From Prosopocoilus inquinatus (Eukaryota > Arthropoda > Insecta > Coleoptera > Lucanidae), in NCBI GenBank assembly GCA_036172665.1, contig JAYKNF010000021.1:646537-710536 (forward strand): 64,000 nucleotides of DNA. The letters run 5' to 3'. Below the pieces are notes generated by a model. The model searched no databases. It was not told the origin of the DNA and saw only the letters and a list, made by a program, of their open reading frames with translations. The position numbers and the translations under genes were made by a program. The first letter of the stretch is position 1; every line of letters starts with the position of its first letter. Below are positions 11,625-23,253 of this stretch, piece after piece.

Positions 11625-14600
11625 AATAGTTTTAAACGAAACAACACGTATTAGCGTTGTTCCTGTGATGTATCTAATCGATCCTTACTCATCTATCATG
11701 TTATTTGACGTTTGGATGGACTAAAGTAACTCTGATGTGAGATACAAAGTTTATCGGAAGCAGCAGAAGCTGCAAATAGTTTTAAATGAAACAACACGCA
11801 TTAGCGTTGTTCCTGTGATGTATCTTATCGATCCTTACTCATCTATCATGTTATTTGACGTTTGGACGGACACCAGTAACTCTGATGTGAGATACAAAGT
11901 TCTAGGACGCAGCAGAAGCTGGAAATAGTTTTGAACGAAACAACACGCATTAGCGTTGTTCCTGTGATGTATCTAATCGATCCTTACTCATCTATCATGT
12001 TATTTGGCGTTTCGATGGACTCCAGTAACTCTGATGTGAGATACGAAATTTTTGGACGCAGCAGGAGCTGGAAATAGTTTTAAACGAAACAGCACGTATT
12101 AGCGATGTTCCTGTGATGTATCTAATCGATCCTTACTCATCTATCATGTTATTTGACGTTTCGATGTACTCTAGTAATTCTGAAGAGAGATACGAAGTTT
12201 TTGGACGCAGCAGGAGCTGGAAATAGTTTTAAACGAAATAACACGTATTAGCGTTGTTCCTGTGATGTATCTAATCGATCCTTACTCATCTATCATGTTA
12301 TTTTACGTTTGGATGGACTCCAGTAACTCTGATGTGAGATACGACGTTTTCGGACGCAGCAGAAGCTGGAAATAGTTTTAAACGAAACAACACGCATTAG
12401 CGATGTTCCTGTGATGTATTAATCGATCCTTACTCATCTATCATGTTATTTGTCGTTTCGATGGCCTCCAGTAACTCTGATGTGAGATACGACGTTTTCG
12501 GACGCAGCAGAAGCTGGAAATAGTTTTAAACGAAACAACACGCATTAGCGATGTTCCTGTGATGTATCTAGTAGATCCTTACTCATCTATCATGTTATTT
12601 TGCGTTTGGATGGACTCCAGTAACTCTGATGTGAGATACGACGTTTTCGGACGCAGCAGAAGCTGGAAATAGTTTTAAACGAAACAACACGCATTAGCGA
12701 TGTTCCTGTGATGTATCTAATCGATCCTTACTCATCTATCATGTTATTTTACGTTTGGATGGACTCCAGTAACTCTGATGTGAGATACAAAGTTTTTGGA
12801 CGCAGCAGAAGCTGGAAATAGTTTTAAACGAAACAACACGCATTAGCGATGTTCCTGTGATGTATCTAATCGATCCTTACTTATCTACTATGTTATTTTA
12901 CGTTTGGATGGACTCCAGTATCTCTGATGTGAGATACAAAGTTCTCGGACGCAGCAGAAGCTGGAAATAGTTTTGAACGAAACAACACGTATTAGCGTTG
13001 TTCCTGTGATGTAACTAAACGATCCTTACTTATCTAACATGTTATTTGACGTTTGGATGGACTCCAGTAACTCTGATGTGTGATACGAAATTTTCGGACG
13101 CAGCAGAAGCTGGAAATAGTTTTAAACGAAACAACACGCATTAGCGTTGTTCCTGTGATGTATCTAATCGATCCTTACTCATCTGTCATGTTATTTGACG
13201 TTTCGATGGACTCTAGTAATTCTGATGTGAGATACGAAGTTTTTGGACGCAGCAGGAGCTGGAAATAGTTTTAAACGAAACAACACGTATTAGCGTTGTT
13301 CCTGTGATGTATCTAATCGATCCTTACTCATCTATCATGTTATTTGACGTTTGGATGGACTCCAGTAACTCTGATGTGAGATACAAAGTTTATCGGAAGC
13401 AGCAGAAGCTGCAAATAGTTTTAAATGAAACAACACGCATTAGCGTTGTTCCTGTGATGTATCTTATCGATCCTTACTCATCTATCATGTTATTTGACGT
13501 TTCGATGGACTCTAGTAATTCTGAAGAGAGATACGAAGTTTTTGGACGCAGCAGGAGCTGGAAATAGTTTTAAACGAAATAATACGTATTAGCGTTGTTC
13601 CTGTGATGTATCTAATCGATCCTTACTTATATAGCATGTTATTTGACGTTTGAATGGACTCCAGTAACTCTGATGTGAGGTACAAAGTTTTTGGACGCAG
13701 CAGGAGCTGGAAATAGTTTTAAACGAAACAACACGTATTAGCGTTGTTCCTGTGATGTATCTAATCGATCCTTACTCATCTATCATGTTATTTGACGTTT
13801 GGATGGACTCCAGTAACTCTGATGTGAGATACAAAGTTTATCGGAAGCAGCAGAAGCTGCAAATAGTTTTAAATGAAACAACACGCATTAGCGTTGTTCC
13901 TGTGATGTATCTTATCGATCCTTACTCATCTATCATGTTATTTGACGTTTCGATGGACTCTAGTAATTCTGAAGAGAGATACGAAGTTTTTGGACGCAGC
14001 AGAAGCTGGAAATAGTTTTGAACGAAACAACACGTATTAGCGTTGTTCCTGTGATGTATCTAAGCGATCCTTACTTATCTAACATGTTATTTGACGTTTC
14101 GATATACTCCAGTAACTCTGATGTGAGATACGACGTTTTCGGACGCAGCAGAAGCTGGAAATAGTTTTAAACGAAACAACACGCATTAGCGATGTTCCTG
14201 TGATGTATCAATCGATCCTTACTCATCTATCATGTTATTTGTCGTTTCGATGGCCTCCAGTAACTCTGATGTGAGATACGACGTTTTCGGACGCAGCAGA
14301 AGCTGGAAATAGTTTTAAACGAAACAACACGCATTAGCGATGTTCCTGTGATGTATCTAATCGATCCTTACTCATCTATCATGTTATTTTACGTTTGGAT
14401 GGACTCCAGTAACTCTGATGTGAGATACAAAGTTTTTGGACGCAGCAGAAGCTGGAAATAGTTTTAAACGAAATAACACCCATTAGCGATGTTCCTGTGA
14501 TGTATCTAATCGATCCTTACTTATCTACTATGTTATTTTACGTTTGGATGGACTCCAGTAACTCTGATGTGAGATACAAAGTTTTTGGACGCAGCAGGAG

Positions 14601-15948
14601 CTGGAAATAGTTTTAAACGAAACAACACGCATTAGCGTTGTTCCTGTGATGTATCTAATCGATCCTTACTCATCTATCATGTTATTTGACGTTTGGATGG
14701 ACTCCAGTAACTCTGATGTGAGATACAAAGTTCTCGGACGCAGCAGAAGCTGTAAATAGTTTTGAACGAAACAACACGTATTAGCGTTGTTCCTGTGATG
14801 TATCTAAACGATCCTTACTTATCTAACATGTTATTTGACGTTTGGATGGACTCCAGTAACTCTGATGTGTGATACGAAATTTTCGGACGCAGCAGAAGCT
14901 GGAAATAGTTTTAAACGAAACAACACGCATTAGCGTTGTTCCTGTGATGTATCTAATCGATCCTTACTCATCTGTCATGTTATTTGACGTTTCGATGGAC
15001 TCTAGTAATTCTGATGTGAGATACGAAGTTTTTGGACGCAGCAGGAGCTGGAAATAGTTTTAAACGAAACAACACGTATTAGCGTTGTTCCTGTGATGTA
15101 TCTAATCGATCCTTACTCATCTATCATGTTATTTGACGTTTGGATGGACTCCAGTAACTCTGATGTGAGATACAAAGTTTATCGGAAGCAGCAGAAGCTG
15201 CAAATAGTTTTAAATGAAACAACACGCATTAGCGTTGTTCCTGTGATGTATCTTATCGATCCTTACTCATCTATCATGTTATTTGACGTTTGGACGGACA
15301 CCAGTAACTCTGATGTGAGATACAAAGTTCTAGGACGCAGCAGAAGCTGGAAATAGTTTTGAACGAAACAACACGTATTAGCGTTGTTCCTGTGATGTAT
15401 CTAAATGATCCTTAATTGTCTAACATGTTATTTTGACGTTTGGATAGACTCCAGTAAGTCTGATGTGAGATACGACGTTTTCGGACGCAGCAGCAACTGG
15501 AAATAGTTTTAAACGAAACAACACGTATTAGCGTTGTTCCTGTGATGTATCTAATCGATACTTACTCATCTATCATGTTATTAGACGTTTGGATGGACTC
15601 CAGTAACTCTGATGTGAGATACAAAGTTCTCGGACGCAGCAGTAGCTGGAAATAATTTTGAACGAAACAACACGTATTAGCGTTGTTCCTGTGATGTATC
15701 TAAGCGATCCTTACTTATCTAACATGTTATTTGACGTTTGGATGGACTCCAGTAACTCTGATGTGTGATACGAAATTTTCGGACGCAGCAGAAGCTGGAA
15801 ATAGTTTTAAACGAAACAACACGCATTAGCGTTGTTCCTGTGATGTATCTAATCGATCCTTACTCATCTGTCATGTTATTTGACGTTTCGATGGACTCTA
15901 GTAATTCTGATGTGAGATACGAAGTTTTTGGACGCAGCAGGAGCTGGA
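11625..15948 (+). repeat. Mosaic segment of satellite monomers
   Basis: Monomers 79-107 read J K P0 F G/D C D D E/Q M I' J F' G J F' B C D E Q M I' J K L A B/M I'. There is a local 3-mer tandem step of 448 bp (J F' G at 13264, J F' again at 13712). The J at 11625 has a private change, actaaag, that introduces a stop and shortens its open frame. The unit at 12222 starts like G (aaataacacg) and ends like D/B (ttttacg, cgacgttttcgg), another chimera. Confidence 0.8.
15352..15501 (+). repeat. Type L monomer with 1-base insertion (150 bp)
   Basis: This L unit has an extra T (ttattttgacg) and the private state ttaattgtctaac. The same pair of changes recurs at 19230-19379 in a unit whose first bases are K-like (aaatgaaac). 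The two units therefore share ancestry, and the second is a K/L chimera. Confidence 0.8.
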
Positions 15949-17141
15949 AATAGTTTTAAACGAAACAACACGTATTAGCGTTGTTCCTGTGATGTATCTA
16001 ATCGATCCTTACTCATCTATCATGTTATTTGACGTTTGGATGGACTCCAGTAACTCTGATGTGAGATACAAAGATTATCGGAAGCAACAGAAGCTGCAAA
16101 TAGTTTTAAATGAAACAACACGCATTAGCGTTGTTCCTGTGATGTATCTTATCGATCCTTACTCATCTATCATGTTATTTGACGTTTCGATGGACTCTAG
16201 TAATTCTGAAGAGAGATACGAAGTTTTTGGACGCAGCAGGAGCTGGAAATAGTTTTAAACGAAATAACACGTATTAGCGTTGTTCCTGTGATGTATCTAA
16301 TCGATCCTTATTTATATAGCATGTTATTTGACGTTTGAATGAACTCCAGTAACTCTGATGTGAGATACAAAGTTCTCGGACGCAGCAGAAGCTGGAAATA
16401 GTTTTGAACGAAACAACACGTATTAGCGTTGTTCCTGTGATGTATCTAATCGATCCTTACACATCTATCATGTTATTTGACGTTTGGATGGACTCTAGTA
16501 ACTCTGATGTGAGATACAAAATTTTTGGACGCAGCAGGAGCTGGAAATAGTTTTAAACGAAACAACACGCATTAGCGTTGTTCCTGTGATGTATCTAATC
16601 GATCCTTACTCATCTATCATGTTATTTGACGTTTCGATGGACTCTAGTAATTCTGAAGAGAGATACGAAGTTTTTGGACGCAGCAGGAGCTGGAAATAGT
16701 TTTAAACGAAATAACACGTATTAGCGTTGTTCCTGTGATGTATCTAATCGATCCTTACTTATATGGCATGTCATTTGACGTTTGAATGGACTCCAGTAAC
16801 TCTGATGTGAGATACAAAGTTCTCGGACGCAGCAGAAGCTGGAAATAGTTTTGAACGAAACAACACGTATTAGCGTTGTTCCTGTGATGTATCTAATCGA
16901 TCCTTACTTATCTACTATGTTATTTGACGTTTCGATGGACTCCAGTAACTCTGATGTGAGATACGAAATTTTCGGACGCAGCAGAAGCTGGAAATAGTTT
17001 TAAACGAAACAACACGCATTAGCGTTGTTCCTGTGATGTATCTAATCGATCCTTACTCATCTATCATGTTATTTGACGTTTCGATGGACTCTAGTAATTC
17101 TGATGTGAGATACGAAGTTTTTGGACGCAGCAGGAGCTGGA
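15949..17141 (+). repeat. 8-mer J F' G W F G H I, copy 2 (tandem, left)
   Basis: This forms a direct tandem with the next 1193 bp. Shared private states include gattatcggaagcaac in J, ttatttatatagc in the first G, ttacacatctatc and caaaatttttgg in W, and atggcatgtcattt in the second G. A difference between the two tandem copies is gaatgaactcc here against gaatggactcc in the next copy. Identity is very high by eye, which suggests recent duplication. Confidence 0.9.
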
Positions 17142-18334
17142 AATAGTTTTAAACGAAACAACACGTATTAGCGTTGTTCCTGTGATGTATCTAATCGATC
17201 CTTACTCATCTATCATGTTATTTGACGTTTGGATGGACTCCAGTAACTCTGATGTGAGATACAAAGATTATCGGAAGCAACAGAAGCTGCAAATAGTTTT
17301 AAATGAAACAACACGCATTAGCGTTGTTCCTGTGATGTATCTTATCGATCCTTACTCATCTATCATGTTATTTGACGTTTCGATGGACTCTAGTAATTCT
17401 GAAGAGAGATACGAAGTTTTTGGACGCAGCAGGAGCTGGAAATAGTTTTAAACGAAATAACACGTATTAGCGTTGTTCCTGTGATGTATCTAATCGATCC
17501 TTATTTATATAGCATGTTATTTGACGTTTGAATGGACTCCAGTAACTCTGATGTGAGATACAAAGTTCTCGGACGCAGCAGAAGCTGGAAATAGTTTTGA
17601 ACGAAACAACACGTATTAGCGTTGTTCCTGTGATGTATCTAATCGATCCTTACACATCTATCATGTTATTTGACGTTTGGATGGACTCTAGTAACTCTGA
17701 TGTGAGATACAAAATTTTTGGACGCAGCAGGAGCTGGAAATAGTTTTAAACGAAACAACACGCATTAGCGTTGTTCCTGTGATGTATCTAATCGATCCTT
17801 ACTCATCTATCATGTTATTTGACGTTTCGATGGACTCTAGTAATTCTGAAGAGAGATACGAAGTTTTTGGACGCAGCAGGAGCTGGAAATAGTTTTAAAC
17901 GAAATAACACGTATTAGCGTTGTTCCTGTGATGTATCTAATCGATCCTTACTTATATGGCATGTCATTTGACGTTTGAATGGACTCCAGTAACTCTGATG
18001 TGAGATACAAAGTTCTCGGACGCAGCAGAAGCTGGAAATAGTTTTGAACGAAACAACACGTATTAGCGTTGTTCCTGTGATGTATCTAATCGATCCTTAC
18101 TTATCTACTATGTTATTTGACGTTTCGATGGACTCCAGTAACTCTGATGTGAGATACGAAATTTTCGGACGCAGCAGAAGCTGGAAATAGTTTTAAACGA
18201 AACAACACGCATTAGCGTTGTTCCTGTGATGTATCTAATCGATCCTTACTCATCTATCATGTTATTTGACGTTTCGATGGACTCTAGTAATTCTGATGTG
18301 AGATACGAAGTTTTTGGACGCAGCAGGAGCTGGA
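17142..18334 (+). repeat. 8-mer J F' G W F G H I, copy 3 (tandem, right)
   Basis: This is the second member of the direct tandem. The next unit, at 18335, starts like a third J but turns into L (agtaagtctg, agcaactgg), so the tandem ends in a J/L chimera. Positions 17142-18483, including that chimera, are repeated at 19827-21168 with an offset of 2685 bp. Confidence 0.9.
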
Positions 18335-19826
18335 AATAGTTTTAAACGAAACAACACGTATTAGCGTTGTTCCTGTGATGTATCTAATCGATCCTTACTC
18401 ATCTATCATGTTATTTGACGTTTGGATGGACTCCAGTAAGTCTGATGTGAGATACGACGTTTTCGGACGCAGCAGCAACTGGAAATAGTTTTAAACGAAA
18501 CAACACGTATTAGCGTTGTTCCTGTGATGTATCTAATCGATACTTACTCATCTATCATGTTATTTGACGTTTGGATGGACTCCAGTAACTCTGATGTGAG
18601 ATACAAAGTTCTCGGACGCAGCAGGAGCTGGAAATAGTTTTAAACGAAACAACACGCATTAGCGTTGTTCCTGTGATGTATCTAATCGATCCTTACTCAT
18701 CTATCATGTTATTTGACGTTTCGATGGACTCTAGTAATTCTGAAGAGAGATACGAAGTTTTTGGACGCAGCAGGAGCTGGAAATAGTTTTAAACGAAATA
18801 ACACGTATTAGCGTTGTTCCTGTGATGTATCTAATCGATCCTTACTTATATGGCATGTTATTTGACGTTTGAATGGACTCCAGTAACTCTGATGTGAGAT
18901 ACAAAGTTCTCGGACGCAGCAGAAGCTGGAAATAGTTTTGAACGAAACAACACGTATTAGCGTTGTTCCTGTGATGTATCTAATCGATCCTTACTTATCT
19001 ACTATGTTATTTGACGTTTCGATGGACTCCAGTAACTCTGATGTGAGATACGAAATTTTCGGACGCAGCAGAAGCTGGAAATAGTTTTAAACGAAACAAC
19101 ACGTATTAGCGTTGTTCCTGTGATGTATCTAATCGATCCTTACTCATCTATCATGTTATTTGACGTTTGGATGGACTCCAGTAACTCTGATGTGAGATAC
19201 AAAGTTTATCGGAAGCAGCAGAAGCTGCAAATAGTTTTAAATGAAACAACACGTATTAGCGTTGTTCCTGTGATGTATCTAAACGATCCTTAATTGTCTA
19301 ACATGTTATTTTGACGTTTGGATGGACTCCAGTAAGTCTGATGTGAGATACGACGTTTTCGGACGCAGCAGCAACTGGAAATAGTTTTAAACGAAACAAC
19401 ACGTATTAGCGTTGTTCCTGTGATGTATCTAATCGATACTTACTCATCTATCATGTTATTTGACGTTTGGATGGACTCCAGTAACTCTGATGTGAGATAC
19501 AAAGTTCTCGGACGCAGCAGTAGCTGGAAATAATTTTGAACGAAACAACACGTATTAGCGTTGTTCCTGTGATGTATCTAAGCGATCCTTACTTATCTAA
19601 CATGTTATTTGACGTTTGGATGGACTCCAGTAACTCTGATGCGTGATACGAAATTTTCGGACGCAGCAGAAGCTGGAAATAGTTTTAAACGAAACAACAC
19701 GCATTAGCGTTGTTCCTGTGATGTATCTAATCGATCCTTACTCATCTGTCATGTTATTTGACGTTTCGATGGACTCTAGTAATTCTGATGTGAGATACGT
19801 AGTTTTTGGACGCAGCAGGAGCTGGA
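18335..19826 (+). repeat. Mosaic segment between two 8-mer copies
   Basis: Monomers 124-133 read J/L A/W F G H J K/L A B/M I'. It starts with the J/L chimera and contains the K/L chimera with the T insertion at 19230. The M-like unit has gatgcgtgatacg and the following I' has cgtagtttttgg. Confidence 0.8.
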
Positions 19827-21019
19827 AATAGTTTTAAACGAAACAACACGTATTAGCGTTGTTCCTGTGATGTATCTAATCGATCCTTACTCATCTATCA
19901 TGTTATTTGACGTTTGGATGGACTCCAGTAACTCTGATGTGAGATACAAAGATTATCGGAAGCAACAGAAGCTGCAAATAGTTTTAAATGAAACAACACG
20001 CATTAGCGTTGTTCCTGTGATGTATCTTATCGATCCTTACTCATCTATCATGTTATTTGACGTTTCGATGGACTCTAGTAATTCTGAAGAGAGATACGAA
20101 GTTTTTGGACGCAGCAGGAGCTGGAAATAGTTTTAAACGAAATAACACGTATTAGCGTTGTTCCTGTGATGTATCTAATCGATCCTTACTTATATAGCAT
20201 GTTATTTGACGTTTGAATGGACTCCAGTAACTCTGATGTGAGATACAAAGTTCTCGGACGCAGCAGAAGCTGGAAATAGTTTTGAACGAAACAACACGTA
20301 TTAGCGTTGTTCCTGTGATGTATCTAATCGATCCTTACACATCTATCATGTTATTTGACGTTTGGATGGACTCTAGTAACTCTGATGTGAGATACAAAGT
20401 TTTTGGACGCAGCAGGAGCTGGAAATAGTTTTAAACGAAACAACACGCATTAGCGTTGTTCCTGTGATGTATCTAATCGATCCTTACTCATCTATCATGT
20501 TATTTGACGTTTCGATGGACTCTAGTAATTCTGAAGAGAGATACGAAGTTTTTGGACGCAGCAGGAGCTGGAAATAGTTTTAAACGAAATAACACGTATT
20601 AGCGTTGTTCCTGTGATGTATCTAATCGATCCTTACTTATATGGCATGTTATTTGACGTTTGAATGGACTCCAGTAACTCTGATGTGAGATACAAAGTTC
20701 TCGGACGCAGCAGAAGCTGGAAATAGTTTTGAACGAAACAACACGTATTAGCGTTGTTCCTGTGATGTATCTAATCGATCCTTACTTATCTACTATGTTA
20801 TTTGACGTTTCGATGGACTCCAGTAACTCTGATGTGAGATACGAAATTTTCGGACGCAGCAGAAGCTGGAAATAGTTTTAAATGAAACAACACGCATTAG
20901 CGTTGTTCCTGTGATGTATCTAATCGATCCTTACTCATCTATCATGTTATTTGACGTTTCGATGGACTCTAGTAATTCTGATGTGAGATACGAAGTTTTT
21001 GGACGCAGCAGGAGCTGGA
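19827..21019 (+). repeat. 8-mer J F' G W F G H I, copy 4 (1193 bp)
   Basis: It shares gattatcggaagcaac in J and ttacacatctatc in W with copies 2 and 3, but has ttacttatatagc, caaagtttttgg and atggcatgttattt where they have changed bases. It is again followed at 21020 by the J/L chimera, so the duplicated block is J F' G W F G H I J/L, 1342 bp. Confidence 0.88.
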
Positions 21020-23253
21020 AATAGTTTTAAACGAAACAACACGTATTAGCGTTGTTCCTGTGATGTATCTAATCGATCCTTACTCATCTATCATGTTATT
21101 TGACGTTTGGATGGACTCCAGTAAGTCTGATGTGAGATACGACGTTTTCGGACGCAGCAGCAACTGGAAATAGTTTTAAACGAAACAACACGTATTAGCG
21201 TTGTTCCTGTGATGTATCTAATCGATACTTACTCATCTATCATGTTATTTGGCGTTTCGATGGACTCCAGTAACTCTGATGTGAGATACGAAATTTTTGG
21301 ACGCAGCAGGAGCTGGAAATAGTTTTAAACGAAACAACACGTATTAGCGTTGTTCCTGTGATGTATCTAATCGATCCTTACTCATCTATCATGTTATTTG
21401 ACGTTTCGATGGACTCCAGTAACTCTGATGTGAGATACGACGTTTTCGGACGCAGCAGAAGCTGGAAATAGTTTTAAACGAAACAACACGCATTAGCGAT
21501 GTTCCTGTGATGTATCAATCGATCCTAACTCATCTATCATGTTATTTGTCGTTTCGATGGCCTCCAGTAACTCTGATGTGAGATACGACGTTTTCGGACG
21601 CAGCAGGAACTGGAAATAGTTTTAAACGAAACAAGACGCATTAGCGTTGTTCCTGTGATGTATCTAATCGATCCTTACTCATCTATCATGTTATTTGGCG
21701 TTTCGATGGACTCCAGTAACTCTGATGTGAGATACGAAATTTTTGGACGCAGCAGGAGCTGGAAATAGTTTTAAACGAAACAACACGTATTAGCGTTGTT
21801 CCTGTGATGTATCTAATCGATCCTTACTCATCTATCATGTTATTTGACGTTTGGATGGACTCCAGTAACTCTGATGTGAGATACAAAGTTCTCGGACGCA
21901 GCAAAAGCTGGAAATAGTTTTGAACGAAACAACACGTATTAGCGTTGTTCCTGTGATGTATCTAATCGATCCTTACTTATCTACTATGTTATTTGACGTT
22001 TCGATGGACTCCAGTAACTCTGATGTGAGATACGAAATTTTTGGACGCAGCAGGAGCTGGAAATAGTTTTAGACGAAACAACACGTATTAGCGTTGTTCC
22101 TGTGATGTATCTAATCGATCCTTACTCATCTATCATGTTATTTGACGTTTCGATGGACTCCAGTAAGTCTGATGTGAGATACGACGTTTTCGGACGCAGC
22201 AGCAACTGGAAATAGTTTTAAACGAAACAACACGTATTAGCGTTGTTCCTGTGATGTATCTAATCGATACTTACTCATCTATCATGTTATTTGACGTTTG
22301 GATGGACTCCAGTAACTCTGATGTGAGATACAAAGTTCTCGGACGCAGCAGTAGCTGGAAATAATTTTGAACGAAACAACACGTATTAGCGTTGTTCCTG
22401 TGATGTATCTAAGCGATCCTTACTTATCTAACATGTTATTTGAGGTTTCGATGGACTCCAGTATCTCTGATGTGAGATACGACGTTTTCGGACGTAGCAG
22501 AAGCTGGAAATAGTTTTAAACGAAACAACACGCATTAGCGATGTTCCTGTGATGTATCTAATCGATCCTTACTTATCTACTATGTTATTTTACGTTTGGA
22601 TGGACTCCAGTAAGTCTGATGTAAGATACAAAGTTCTCGGACGCAGCAGTTGCTGGAAATAGTTTTAAACGAAACAACACGCATTAGCGTTGTTCCTGTG
22701 ATGTATCTAATCGATTCTTACTCATCTATCATGTTATTTGACGTTTCGATGGACTCCAGTAAGTCTGATGTGAGATACGACGTTTTCGGACGCAGCAGCA
22801 ACTGGAAATAGTTTTAAACGAAACAACACGTATTAGCGTTGTTCCTGTGATGTATCTAATCGATACTTACTCATCTATCATGTTATTTGACGTTTGGATG
22901 GACTCCAGTAACTCTGATGTGAGATACAAAGTTCTCGGACGCAGCAGTAGCTGGAAATAATTTTGAACGAAACAACACGTATTAGCGTTGTTCCTGTGAT
23001 GTATCTAAGCGATCCTTACTTATCTAACATGTTATTTGACGTTTCGATGGACTCCAGTAACTCTGATATGAGATACGACGTTTTCGGACGCAGCAGAAGC
23101 TGGAAATAGTTTTAAACGAAACAACACGCATTAGCGATGTTCCTGTGATGTATCTAATCGATCCTTACACATCTATCATGTTATTTTACGTTTGGATGGA
23201 CTCCAGTAACTCTGATGTGAGATACAAAGTTTTTGGACGCAGCAGAAGCTGGA
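21020..23253 (+). repeat. Mosaic segment with J/L, A, B, C, P0, H, S/L units
   Basis: Monomers 142-156 read J/L A/P0 W/B C P0 Q H J/L A B E/R S/L A B D. The block C P0 Q H at 21467-22061 matches 30706-31300, including cgatcctaactc in C and a following unit that begins ttttagacg at both places. B with ttgaggtttcg at 22360 recurs at 32494. Confidence 0.8.
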